The notes beneath the pieces were generated by a model that was not told the origin of the DNA, made no database searches, and saw only the letters and a list, made by a program, of their open reading frames with translations. Of a stretch of DNA of 45,029 bases, positions 32,197 to 40,978 are shown piece by piece; positions within the stretch are counted from its first letter, which is position 1; every line of letters starts with the position of its first letter. Both the position numbers and the translations under genes were made by a program. This DNA is from Candidatus Tritonobacter lacicola (lineage in GTDB: Bacteria > Auribacterota > Tritonobacteria > Tritonobacterales > Tritonobacteraceae): NCBI GenBank assembly GCA_030765135.1, contig JAVCDC010000046.1:1-45029 (forward strand). Reading direction: 5' to 3'.

Positions 32197-33264
32197 ATGA
32201 GAGGGCACGCAGGAAGATTGTTGGCCAGGGTATTTGTCTCCGTTTATATAACGATTCTTTTCCTCGCCCTGTGCGAGCTCTTTATCTCGGTCCTTCTCCC
32301 GTCCGTACGCCCATCTCCCCAGGCGTTTTTCAACCCTTTTGCCACCGACGAGAACAGGGACGCCGGTGTGAGGGAGGCGTTCGTGAGCAGCTATTACCTG
32401 GAGGACCCGGAGCTCTTCTGGAGACTGAACCCGGGGAAGGGCGGGGGAGAGATAAGCGGGGAGGGGTTCAGGGCGAAGCGGCCCTACGAGGAGAAGAAGG
32501 ATTCCGTTTACCGTATACTGGCCATCGGCGATTCGTGCACTTTCGGCGTGGGGGCCGAGGGGATGGAGTCGACCTATCCGGCCCGCCTTGAGGCGATTCT
32601 TGGCGAGGGTCCGGGGGGTGAGAGGGTCGAGGTGATAAACGCGGGCGTCCCCGGCTACGCGTCTCTCCAGGGGTTGAGATATTTGAGGAAGCTTCTCCCC
32701 CGGTACAAGCCGGACCTCGTGCTGGTGCAGTTCCTTCACAACGACGGTGTGGCGTGGCTCGACCGGCCCGACAGCAAGGTGGTAGTTCCCGGCGAGTCTG
32801 CCCGGAAGACCATGGAGATGCTTAGAAAGTGGCGGTTCTACGAGCTGCTGAAGAGGTGCGTCCTGGGGCTGAAGAGGCGGGCGGTCCGAAGCGGGCATCC
32901 CGCCGGTGAAAAGCCCTGCCGCGTCTCGCCGGAGGAGTATGAAAGAAACCTGGCCGAGATGGCTAAACTGGCCAAGGGGCTAGGCGCCGGCGTTCTTCTC
33001 GTTGTTCCGCCCGCTCTTCCCCCGTACCGCTTCAGGCCGGATTTTACCGACTACCGTGACGCCACGATGGCGGCGGCGCGGGAGACGGGCGCGTATCTCC
33101 TGGACCTGACGGAGACGTTCGACGCCGTGGATAATGCGAGGGCCCTTTTCTGGAAGCCGGAGGAGGACGATCTCGCCCATCTCAATTCCACGGGATACGC
33201 CCTACAGGCGGAGGTGATGGCGGGGCGGGTGAGGAAAATAATAGGCGAGCGGAAGCCGCTCTAA
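32197..33264 (+). CDS. Membrane-anchored SGNH hydrolase-like protein
   Basis: One N-terminal membrane segment (VFVSVYITILFLALCELFIS) anchors a periplasmic SGNH fold. Blocks: AIGDSCTFGVG (Ser), NAGVPGYAS (Gly), FLHNDGV in place of GxND, and DDLAHLNSTGY (Asp-x2-His). The layout matches SGNH proteins that add or remove acetyl groups on exported polysaccharides. It lies at the 3' end of a plus-strand run, convergent with two minus-strand radical SAM genes. Whether it is an esterase or transferase cannot be told. Confidence 0.83.
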   Translation: MRGHAGRLLARVFVSVYITILFLALCELFISVLLPSVRPSPQAFFNPFATDENRDAGVREAFVSSYYLEDPELFWRLNPGKGGGEISGEGFRAKRPYEEKKDSVYRILAIGDSCTFGVGAEGMESTYPARLEAILGEGPGGERVEVINAGVPGYASLQGLRYLRKLLPRYKPDLVLVQFLHNDGVAWLDRPDSKVVVPGESARKTMEMLRKWRFYELLKRCVLGLKRRAVRSGHPAGEKPCRVSPEEYERNLAEMAKLAKGLGAGVLLVVPPALPPYRFRPDFTDYRDATMAAARETGAYLLDLTETFDAVDNARALFWKPEEDDLAHLNSTGYALQAEVMAGRVRKIIGERKPL

Positions 33265-33270
33265 GAAAAA

Positions 33271-33300
33271 CCGCGGATTTGGCGGATTCCCGCGGATTGT
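33271..33300. repeat. Three-step CGGATT repeat between convergent genes
   Basis: CCGCGGATTTGGCGGATTCC is followed by CGCGGATTGT, giving three CGGATT copies at 10-nt spacing between the stops at 33264 and 33350. Confidence 0.6.
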
Positions 33301-33349
33301 AGTGATACTGATTCTTATATTTTTAAGTTAATTCCATACTAGTTTCAAC

Positions 33350-34756
33350 TCAGCGTATTGACATTGCAGAGAAGAAAAGAGCGATAAGCTCCTTCAGGGA
33401 TCTCGTCTCCGAAAGGCGCCGCAGGATGTAGGAGGGGCGATAATAATATCCCCTGAAAAATTTCCTCTGCCACCAGTCAAGGTCCTCCGCTTTCACTTTT
33501 GAAAAGTACCCCTCCATCCTTTTCAGTATATCGATATTACCGAGGGTGTACTCGCGCCAGGGGTCGATGCCTGTCTCCTCGATGAAGCGCGAATAGAGCT
33601 TCGACGGTGGACACGGTATCAACTTGTTCACCTGGATGTATTCACAATCGAGCTCAGTGGCCAGCCGCATGGTTTTTTTGATGCTCTCTTCTGTTTCGCC
33701 CGGCAGGCCGATCATGTAGAATCCCAACCGCATTATATCCGCTTCCTTTGCCCATCGTACGGCGGCCCGTATGGTCTCAAGGGGAATATCCCGGTTGAGC
33801 TCTTTAAGTACGTCGAGGTCGGCCGATTCAATTCCATAATGGACTTTCTTGCACCCCGCGCGGGCCATTTCCATAAGCATTTCCCTGTTTATGCAATCGG
33901 CCCGTGTCCGGATCGACCAGCGGACTTTTATATCCCTGCTCTGGATGAGGTCGCATATCTCGTAAACGCGCTTCTCGCTTATTGTGAAGGTTTCATCCTG
34001 AAACCATATTTCCCTGATTCCCAGCTTCTTCACACATTCTTCCATCTCATCAACTACGTGTTCGGCGCTCCTGGACTGGTAGCTGTCGGCGGGGACATCG
34101 CAATAGGCGCAGCGGAACGGGCAGCCAAGGGCGGATACCATCACCGTTATAGGCCATTCCTTCGTCATGATAGTGTTGTACTTTTCGTTGGGGAGAAGGT
34201 GACGTGCGGGAAAGGGCACTTCCTCCAGCAACACGGTATCCTCTCTAGGGGCTGTGCGGATGAATTGTCCATCCCGGCTGTAGCATATCCCTTGTATTCC
34301 GGAATAATCTACTTCGCGGCTTTCTATTGCCTGGAGAAGCTCCGGCAGCGTTTTCCATCCCTCACCTGTGACGCCGAAGTCGATGGCCTTATGGGTAAGG
34401 CTTTCCTCTGGGTAGAGTGCCATGTGCAAGCCGCCGACAATTGTGGGTACGGGAATCGCCTCCTTTATTTTTGTAATCCAATTAATTGTATTCAGGCAAT
34501 TCTCTGTTATGAGATTGTAGCAGAGCACGTCTGGATTGTGTCGCTTGATCGCCCGAACGGCTTCATCCAGAGAGTATTTCCAGGCGAAGATATCAATTAC
34601 ATGTACATTGTAGGAGAGCTTTTCCAGCAGGGCGGCAAGGTAAGCTATGGGAAGGTTCGGCATAATCTGAGCAATCCTCGTGTATTGCTTCCAGACTTTT
34701 TCAGTGTACATAGGCCTGGGAACCTCTTGGGGTGGATTTACGAAAACGACTCTCAT
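33350..34756 (-). CDS. B12-binding domain radical SAM protein
   Basis: The 468-residue protein starts MRVVFVNPPQEVPRP and has a cobalamin-binding-type N-terminal region (VIDIFAWKYSLDEA...IVGGLHMALYPEE). The radical SAM motif is LGCPFRCAYCDVP, then IWFQDETFTIS, VHYGIESADLDVLKELNR and FYMIGLPGETEESIKKT. It follows another B12-radical SAM gene on the same strand with a 10-bp gap, so they form an operon. Both face the glycan operon and probably modify a sugar, lipid carrier or hopanoid-like compound; the substrate is not visible. Confidence 0.87.
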   Translation of the reverse strand: MRVVFVNPPQEVPRPMYTEKVWKQYTRIAQIMPNLPIAYLAALLEKLSYNVHVIDIFAWKYSLDEAVRAIKRHNPDVLCYNLITENCLNTINWITKIKEAIPVPTIVGGLHMALYPEESLTHKAIDFGVTGEGWKTLPELLQAIESREVDYSGIQGICYSRDGQFIRTAPREDTVLLEEVPFPARHLLPNEKYNTIMTKEWPITVMVSALGCPFRCAYCDVPADSYQSRSAEHVVDEMEECVKKLGIREIWFQDETFTISEKRVYEICDLIQSRDIKVRWSIRTRADCINREMLMEMARAGCKKVHYGIESADLDVLKELNRDIPLETIRAAVRWAKEADIMRLGFYMIGLPGETEESIKKTMRLATELDCEYIQVNKLIPCPPSKLYSRFIEETGIDPWREYTLGNIDILKRMEGYFSKVKAEDLDWWQRKFFRGYYYRPSYILRRLSETRSLKELIALFFSAMSIR

Positions 34757-34766
34757 GACTGTTCGC

Positions 34767-36191
34767 TTAACTGAATAGTTTAAAGATCTTATCAGATGCT
34801 GCTTTCACCAGCCATCCGGCTTCTTTCATGCTGCGTATCGTACAGAGCAGGTCCATTATCTTTGACAATCTGAAGTAGAAACGGCGATAGGCCTTCTTGA
34901 AGTAGGCTTCGACATCCACTGCATGCGTGCCTTCGAGTTCGAAGAATGCTTTGCCTGCGTAAAAACCGAGATTAACTCCCCTATCGGTCGGTATGATGAA
35001 GCGACCTTTTCTTTTCACCTCGCTATAGAGCTCTGTTCCGGGAAAGGGGCAGGCTATTTGAAAGTTTGCGATGTGCGGGTTCATTTTAATTGAGAAATCG
35101 AGAGTTCTCTGCATGGTTTCCGGGGTATCGCCGGGCAAACCAAACATAAAATTTCCATAGACTATAATGCCTGCCTTCCTGAGCCATCTGGTTGCATCGA
35201 GTACTTTGTTGAGGTCGAGACGCTTCTTGCACCTGTCTACTATTTCCTGGTCTCCCGACTCTACGCCGATGGAGACGCAGAATACACCCGCCAGCCGCAT
35301 CTTATTTACAAGGTGCTCGCTCAAACGGTCAGCCCGAATACCGTTCATCATGTTTATGTACATAGTGTAAGGGCGGGATATTATTTCATCCAGGATTTTC
35401 TCTGCGCGGTTTTTGTCCAGGGTGAAATTCTCGTCCAGGACGTCCAGTTGCCTGATCCCGTGCTTGTTGGAAAGGAGGTCAATTTCGGCCATGACATTTT
35501 CGACGCTGCGGGCCCTGAAGCGGTTTAAATATATTTCCTTGTTACAGTACGTACAGTGATAAGGACATCCCCTGCTTGTGAGTATGGCATCCGCCGGGAA
35601 TCCCCTGAGGCGGCTTCCGTAGGGGTGGCCCCGGGGGAGAAGGTCGCGGGCGGGAAAAGGGATCTCGTCGAGATTTTCGATGAGAGGCCTCTGCGGAGTT
35701 TCGACCATGTCTCCCTTTTCCTTCGCTATTAAAAGTCCTTTTATGCCGCCCAGTGAACTCAGGCTCCCCGTGAACCGGCCGGCTATTTCTTTGATGGTCT
35801 CCTCCCCTTCCCCGATTGCGACAGCGTCCGCACCCATCTCCGACAGGCAGAGCTCGGGCTGCGAGGAGGCAAAGGGCCCCCCTGTTACGATGAGCGAGTC
35901 CGGGAAATTGCTTCTGATGAAGCCGGTTAGTGCCCTGCAGCCGGGGTAATTCACTATATTGCAGGAGAGCCCGAACATTGAAGGCTTCCTGGACCTGACG
36001 CGGCGCAAAACCCGCTTTGCGTCGAGTTCGAGGATGTCCGCATCGATAATCTGGCATTCATAGCCCCTCTCCCGTAAAACCGCCGCGAGGTAGGCGATTC
36101 CCAGGGGGGGTTCGCTGGTGGCCTTGTTGGTTCCCGTAGCCGCGGGGTTGAATGGATTAACCAGTACAATATTCTTTATGAAACGGTTCAT
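34767..36191 (-). CDS. B12-binding domain radical SAM protein
   Basis: The 474-residue protein has a cobalamin-binding-type region (PPLGIAYLAAVLRERGYECQIIDAD, SLIVTGGPFAS), the radical SAM motif SRGCPYHCTYCNKE, then LDVLDENFTLDK, VSIGVESGDQEIVDRCKKR and NFMFGLPGDTPETMQRT. It is a homologue of the next gene and of the plus-strand gene at 30761, differing mainly in the C-terminal substrate region. It is first in a two-gene minus-strand unit. Function is not assignable beyond B12-dependent radical chemistry. Confidence 0.87.
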   Translation of the reverse strand: MNRFIKNIVLVNPFNPAATGTNKATSEPPLGIAYLAAVLRERGYECQIIDADILELDAKRVLRRVRSRKPSMFGLSCNIVNYPGCRALTGFIRSNFPDSLIVTGGPFASSQPELCLSEMGADAVAIGEGEETIKEIAGRFTGSLSSLGGIKGLLIAKEKGDMVETPQRPLIENLDEIPFPARDLLPRGHPYGSRLRGFPADAILTSRGCPYHCTYCNKEIYLNRFRARSVENVMAEIDLLSNKHGIRQLDVLDENFTLDKNRAEKILDEIISRPYTMYINMMNGIRADRLSEHLVNKMRLAGVFCVSIGVESGDQEIVDRCKKRLDLNKVLDATRWLRKAGIIVYGNFMFGLPGDTPETMQRTLDFSIKMNPHIANFQIACPFPGTELYSEVKRKGRFIIPTDRGVNLGFYAGKAFFELEGTHAVDVEAYFKKAYRRFYFRLSKIMDLLCTIRSMKEAGWLVKAASDKIFKLFS

Positions 36192-36299
36192 TGTATGCAG
36201 GCAATTAACAGGCGGAAATAGCGGTCAAACCTGTTCCCGGAAGGGTAACACAAACCGGGGCTAACAAGAAAGGTCGCTATTTATAATAGGGAAACCTCC

Positions 36300-37784
36300 T
36301 TAAGGCAACCAGTGCTTGAATTTGGGTGAAAAGATAGCGTTTTCTCTTATGGGTCTAAGCAGGCTTACCTTCTCGGCTTTTTCATTGACAGCATCATGGT
36401 CGAAGTTATCCTTTGTAAATCCAAGGCTGTTAAATTTTTCCGTGAGGTAAGCTACGCGTCGTGTCGGCACTGTCGTGTGCGAGTATTCGCCGTACAGGAA
36501 GTTGTATTCCCTGCTGAGCTGTCTGGCGGAAAACGGGTGAAAGCTCTGTTGCTGTGCGTAGTTTGTGAGGGCAGCTAGGAGCAAGAGCACGCAATATAGT
36601 ACAGTTGAGGCGAAAAGGGCGACCCACGACCTCTCCGCATATTTGACGATCATCAATGCCAGGATCAGGCAAAACAGGCCGCTCGGTAGAAAGAGAATAT
36701 CCGGTCTGAAGACCATGTAAGCCGGAGCGCAGGCAAAGAAGCAGCATACGGCCAGAATCAGAACGGAATATCTATAGCTTGAATCGAAGAGGAAAAGGGA
36801 TAACGTGAAAAGGGCGCCGAAAATGATGAACCAGCAGAGGGATATGTTAAGTGACCGGATATAGAGCTTACCGAACGGTGAGGCGGACCACAACAGCGCC
36901 GGAAGTATATTTGTTATTCCCCCTTTTCCTCCAAACATGGACCGTGCCAGGGTGGCCTGAGGGATGCATAATTTTCTCAGTAAGAGGAAAAGGATCGTGA
37001 CGATAATTACGCCCGTCACAAAGGATATGTAACGGCTGTAAAACTCTCTGTCCGTCTTTTTATACTGTATGTAAGCGAAAGATAAGATGAACAGGGTGGG
37101 GATTGCGGCAATGGTGTCTTCCCTGGTCAGCAGGCTTAATACGTAGAGCGCCAAGGAACATAACAGGCTGGATTTTCTACCGTTATCGAGATGCCGCAGA
37201 AATAACAGCAGCGTTGCAGAGAGCAGCAGGTATTGCAAGGTACGGTTCCCGCTTATCTGCCATAGTACGTGCACGGAGTTGTACTTGTAAAAAATGATCA
37301 GGAGCGATGCCAGTATCAGCGCGGATAACTTCATGCCGAAGTAGCGGTTTGCGATATAGCAGACCGATACCAGGTAAACGGAAAAGAGGAGGATAATAAA
37401 CAGTTTGTGCGCCGGGAGGCTCTCCCCGAATAAACAGCACCGCAGGTGGTTGAAGACCACCGTTGCCGGCCGCAGTCCGGGGGTTTCCACGTTATCCACG
37501 TCCCACGTGCCGTGGAACGTGCTGAGGATTTCTCCCGGCGAGAATATCCGTACTAAATGAAGGTCTTCCCAGACCCAATAATAGCCGAGAGAGCCGAAAT
37601 AGAGGGCTGTGAGCACGGCGATAAATAGCACGAACAGGGCTAAATATGTCTTTGCGGAATATGTCCTGTATTCAAGCATAACAACGGCAATTGTTATCTT
37701 CGTTACCTCAGGCCGGGCAGGTGTATTGCTTGTTATATTCCGGAGATGGTAGAGTGATACGAGCTTAAAAGTCAACACTTTCAT
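36300..37784 (-). CDS. Multi-spanning membrane protein, GT-C glycosyltransferase-like
   Basis: About 10 hydrophobic segments follow an early loop YYWVWEDLHLVRIFSP, where the Glu-Asp resembles the acidic motif in the first periplasmic loop of GT-C transferases. Such enzymes use polyprenyl-phosphate sugars in the periplasm, which would fit the DPM1-like GT2s in the window. The first 35 residues before MLEYRTYSAKTY may not be translated; an ATG at 37679 is an equally likely start and neither has a ribosome-binding site. The assignment to GT-C rests on topology and one motif only. Confidence 0.65.
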   Translation of the reverse strand: MKVLTFKLVSLYHLRNITSNTPARPEVTKITIAVVMLEYRTYSAKTYLALFVLFIAVLTALYFGSLGYYWVWEDLHLVRIFSPGEILSTFHGTWDVDNVETPGLRPATVVFNHLRCCLFGESLPAHKLFIILLFSVYLVSVCYIANRYFGMKLSALILASLLIIFYKYNSVHVLWQISGNRTLQYLLLSATLLLFLRHLDNGRKSSLLCSLALYVLSLLTREDTIAAIPTLFILSFAYIQYKKTDREFYSRYISFVTGVIIVTILFLLLRKLCIPQATLARSMFGGKGGITNILPALLWSASPFGKLYIRSLNISLCWFIIFGALFTLSLFLFDSSYRYSVLILAVCCFFACAPAYMVFRPDILFLPSGLFCLILALMIVKYAERSWVALFASTVLYCVLLLLAALTNYAQQQSFHPFSARQLSREYNFLYGEYSHTTVPTRRVAYLTEKFNSLGFTKDNFDHDAVNEKAEKVSLLRPIRENAIFSPKFKHWLP

Positions 37785-37895
37785 ACGGCGAGCATCAGTG
37801 GAGGTTCTAGGAGTCCGGTTGTTTCGTATATCCGGGGCTTGAGATTATACCGGCTACGTGCTAGTTTAACACCTTGCTCGAGCCGGAGAATGATA

Positions 37896-38861
37896 ATGAA
37901 GAAGATATTCGTGACGGGAGGGGCGGGCTTCATAGGGAGCAACCTCTGCGGCTTTCTCCTGGATAAGGGGCACGAGGTTACCGCTTACGATAGCCTCCTC
38001 CTGGGCAGGAGGGAGTTCTTTAAGGATTTTGAAGAGAACCCCCGATTCAGATTTGTGGAGGCGGACCTTCTCGACAGGGAGGCGCTCTCCGGAGAAATTA
38101 AGGGGCACGACCTCGTTTTTCACATGGCGGCTAACTCAGATATCAGCCGCGGGGCAAAGCACACCGATGTTGACCTCAAGCTTGGCACCATCGCCACCTA
38201 TAACGTCCTGGAAACTATGCGTGGTGGGGGGGTGGGGGAGATAGTGTTCGCTTCCACCTCGGCCGTATACGGGGACGAGCTGCGGGTCGTCCCTACGCCA
38301 GAGGATTATGGGCCTCTCTTTCCCATCTCGTTTTACGGCGCCAGCAAGCTCGCGTGCGAGGCTCTTATCAGCGCCTTTTGCCACAACTACGGTATCAGGG
38401 CCTGGATATTCCGCTTCGCCAACATAATAGGCCGTAACGGGACGCACGGGGCGGCCTTTGATTTCGTGGAACGCTTGAAAAAAGACCCGTCCGTATTGAG
38501 GGTTCTCGGCGACGGCAGGCAGGCCAAGCCTTACCTGCACGTCTCGGATTGCATCGAGGGGATGTGGTTCGGTTACGAGCGTGCGGTGGAGCACCTCAAC
38601 TATTTCAACTTGTCCGTCGAGGGGGCGACTAGCGTGAGGGTCATCGCTGAAACGGCGATTCGGGAATCGGGATTGACGGGAACCAGGATAGAATATACGG
38701 GCGGAGAGAGAGGGTGGGCCGGGGATGTACCGCAGGTCCGCCTCGACGGAGGAAAGCTGGCCGGGCTGGGCTGGACAGCGAGCCGCTCATCCGATGAAGC
38801 GGTGAAGCTGGGCGTGAAGGAACTCGTGGAGCAATCCGCAACAAATTGGCGAACGAAGTGA
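37896..38861 (+). CDS. NAD-dependent nucleotide-sugar epimerase (UDP-glucose 4-epimerase-like)
   Basis: An extended SDR: MKKIFVTGGAGFIGSNL, HMAANSDI, FASTSAVYGD and FYGASKLACEAL (Tyr-x3-Lys), then FRFANIIG. The ATG at 37896 is chosen because GGAG lies 7 nt upstream; the longer frame to 37839 adds a sequence unlike the family. The closest match by eye is to GalE-type 4-epimerases acting on UDP-hexoses. It is followed after 8 bp by a UGM-like flavoprotein, so it could supply that enzyme's UDP-sugar. Its last codons (TNWRTK, stop) come from a junction palindrome. Confidence 0.83.
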   Translation: MKKIFVTGGAGFIGSNLCGFLLDKGHEVTAYDSLLLGRREFFKDFEENPRFRFVEADLLDREALSGEIKGHDLVFHMAANSDISRGAKHTDVDLKLGTIATYNVLETMRGGGVGEIVFASTSAVYGDELRVVPTPEDYGPLFPISFYGASKLACEALISAFCHNYGIRAWIFRFANIIGRNGTHGAAFDFVERLKKDPSVLRVLGDGRQAKPYLHVSDCIEGMWFGYERAVEHLNYFNLSVEGATSVRVIAETAIRESGLTGTRIEYTGGERGWAGDVPQVRLDGGKLAGLGWTASRSSDEAVKLGVKELVEQSATNWRTK

Positions 38862-38872
38862 GTTAATTTATG
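38843..38872 (+). repeat. Junction palindrome carrying a stop codon and the next start codon
   Basis: AAATTGGCGAACGAAGTGAG continues TTAATTTATG. The TGA of the epimerase gene (38859-38861) and the ATG of the flavoprotein gene (38870-38872) are both inside it. Confidence 0.7.
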
Positions 38873-40150
38873 AGATTGGGGATACTGGGAGGGGGGTTGA
38901 CGGGCCTCTCGCTTGCTTATTTTTACGACGGGGAGTGCGAGGTCCTCGAGGGGGCCGATGTGTGCGGCGGCCTCTGCAAAACGGTCAGGAAGGCCGGCTA
39001 TTTGTATGACTATGGCGGCCACATTATTTTCTCGCGAGATGAAGAGATTCTCGGTTTCATGGCGGGAATCCTCGGCGAGAACAAGGCCCGGTACCGCCGG
39101 AACAACAGGATATGGTTCAAGGGCCGCTTCTTAAAGTATCCGTTTGAGAACGACCTTGCCTCGCTTCCCACGGAGGACACTTACGATTGTCTCTACCATT
39201 TCATCACCAGGAAGTACCCGGAGCCGCGTAATTTTAAAGAGTGGTGCTATTACAGGTTTGGAAAGGGGATGGCGGAGCGCTACATGATCCCCTACAACGA
39301 GAAGATATGGAACATAGAGACCGAGAAGATGGGCCTGGAGTGGGTGGCCGGCCGTATCCCCGATTCTCCACTCGAGGACGTCATAAAATCAGCCCTGGGC
39401 ATTGAGACGGAGGGGTATACTCACCAGCTTTATTTTTACTATCCGAAAAGAGGTGGTATCGAGGCTCTTATACACGCGATAGAGGAAAAGGTGGAGAGGG
39501 TTGAAAAGGGGTTCTGTGTTCGGCGAATCGTAAGGAGAAACGGCGAATGGATAGTATCAGACGGCGGGAGAGAGAGGGCATACGACAGGATCGTTTCCAC
39601 CATGCCCATCTTCAACCTGCTCGACGTGTTGGAGGACGTCCCGGAAAAGGTGCGGACAGCGGCCGCCGGGCTGCGCTACAACTCTCTCATCTGTGTTATG
39701 GTCGCGGTGCGCTCCGGGGAGCCGTCCGACAAGTTCGCCGTCTATTTTCCGCAGAGGGAGCTTCTCTTTCACCGCGTCTGTTTCTACGACTACTTCGGGT
39801 CGAGCTGCGTACCGCAGGGCCGCTCTTCCCTCGTCGCAGAAATCACCGTTAACGAAGGTGACGGCGTCTGCGAGATGTCGGACGGCGAGCTCGTCGATCA
39901 CGTCGTTGCCGGCCTGGAGAGAGAGGGCTTTATAAGAAGAGGGGACGTGTGCGAGACGGATGTTGCCCGCCGCCGGTATGCCTATGTAGTGAACGACCTG
40001 AACTACAGCAAGAACACGAAGGTTATACGAGAATTCGTGCGGGAGAGGGGCATCGTTCTGTGCGGCCGTTTCTCGGAGTGGAAGTACCTCAACATGGACG
40101 CCTGTATTCACTCCGCCCGGGAAACGGCGCGAAGTTTAGTTCGCGGATAA
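38870..40150 (+). CDS. FAD-dependent oxidoreductase of the UDP-galactopyranose mutase/amine-oxidase type
   Basis: RLGILGGGLTGLSLAYFY is the FAD-binding glycine motif, followed by EGADVCGGLCKTV and YDYGGHIIFS, comparable to the GxHxFH region of UDP-galactopyranose mutases. KGRFLKYPFENDL and YMIPYNEKIWNIETEKMGLEWVAGRIP also parallel UGM. About 426 residues is slightly longer than UGM. It may make a furanose or otherwise isomerise a UDP-sugar supplied by the upstream epimerase; generic annotation as a protoporphyrinogen-oxidase-like protein is the alternative. Its start codon lies inside a junction palindrome. Confidence 0.78.
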   Translation: MRLGILGGGLTGLSLAYFYDGECEVLEGADVCGGLCKTVRKAGYLYDYGGHIIFSRDEEILGFMAGILGENKARYRRNNRIWFKGRFLKYPFENDLASLPTEDTYDCLYHFITRKYPEPRNFKEWCYYRFGKGMAERYMIPYNEKIWNIETEKMGLEWVAGRIPDSPLEDVIKSALGIETEGYTHQLYFYYPKRGGIEALIHAIEEKVERVEKGFCVRRIVRRNGEWIVSDGGRERAYDRIVSTMPIFNLLDVLEDVPEKVRTAAAGLRYNSLICVMVAVRSGEPSDKFAVYFPQRELLFHRVCFYDYFGSSCVPQGRSSLVAEITVNEGDGVCEMSDGELVDHVVAGLEREGFIRRGDVCETDVARRRYAYVVNDLNYSKNTKVIREFVRERGIVLCGRFSEWKYLNMDACIHSARETARSLVRG

Positions 40151-40160
40151 AACAGAGAAG

Positions 40161-40190
40161 TAATCCACGGATTAACACGGATTGCAAGAA
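40161..40190. repeat. Dispersed CGGATT-type repeat
   Basis: TAATCCACGGATTAACACGG followed by ATTGCAAG lies between the flavoprotein and GT2 genes and matches the copies near 16654 and 33271. Confidence 0.5.
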
Positions 40191-40210
40191 GAGCATAGGG
40201 ATGGCGAAGA

Positions 40211-40978
40211 GTGAAGATGATGCAGCCGGTATCGGCGGTTATCCTCGTCTATAACGAGGCGGAGGTTGTCGAAGAGGTCGCCCGCGGCATACATGCCGGG
40301 GTTGTGATGAAAATTCCGGGCTCGGAGTTTGTTATCGCCGAGGACGGGAGCACGGACGGGACCAAGGAAATCCTCAAGAGGATCGTCCCGGAGATGCCGG
40401 GCGCGAGGCTTGTTGAGGGCCGGGAGAGGAAGGGGTACACGCGCGCGTACAAGGACGCGCTCCGGTGCTGCCGGAACGAGCTCATCTTCTTCAGCGACTC
40501 CAGCGGGAAGCACGACCCCGCGGATTTCTGGAGGCTCGCCGAAAGGATCGACGCGTACGACATGGTCATCGGCTGCAAGGCCGCGCGACGAGACCCACTG
40601 TACAGGGTCGCAATGAGCAGGGTCTTCAATTTCCTCGTCTCAAGCTACTTCGGGCACCGCTTCAACGACATAAATACCGGCTTCAGGCTCATGAAAAGAG
40701 AGGCGATCCGGATCGTTCTCGACGAGGACTGGCACATGAAACACCTGATCAACTTCGAGTTCACGCTGCGCGTTGTGGCTCACGGCTTTCGCGTCGCCGA
40801 GGTCCCGGTCGCCCACAGGCCCCGCGCCCATGGCCAGTCGCGAGGTTTGCCGTTGAAGAAGATTCCGGAGGCGGTCTTCATGGCGCTACGCACGTTCCCG
40901 GTGCTGAGAAGGGACCTGAAACGAATCGAAAGCGGAGTCGAAAGGCGTGAAGCATGTTTCCGGGAGGAAGACCGTTGA
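40211..40978 (+). CDS. Family 2 glycosyltransferase
   Basis: A GT-A protein with VSAVILVYNEAEVVEE, FVIAEDGSTDGTKEI, KGYTRAYKDALR and LIFFSDSSGKHDP (replacing the DAD metal motif), then NDINTGFRLMKREAIR. About 250 residues without membrane spans, similar to DPM1-like transferases. The GTG at 40211 and the ATGs at 40217 and 40220 are possible starts. Its end overlaps the next membrane GT by 25 bp, suggesting the pair work together: this one making a polyprenyl-linked sugar, the next using it. SDSS instead of DXD is unusual and may affect metal use. Confidence 0.82.
   Translation: MKMMQPVSAVILVYNEAEVVEEVARGIHAGVVMKIPGSEFVIAEDGSTDGTKEILKRIVPEMPGARLVEGRERKGYTRAYKDALRCCRNELIFFSDSSGKHDPADFWRLAERIDAYDMVIGCKAARRDPLYRVAMSRVFNFLVSSYFGHRFNDINTGFRLMKREAIRIVLDEDWHMKHLINFEFTLRVVAHGFRVAEVPVAHRPRAHGQSRGLPLKKIPEAVFMALRTFPVLRRDLKRIESGVERREACFREEDR

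Noticed and set aside
33839-34774. 311-residue plus-strand frame
   Set aside because: Antisense to a B12-radical SAM gene with intact CxxxCxxC; no domain visible.
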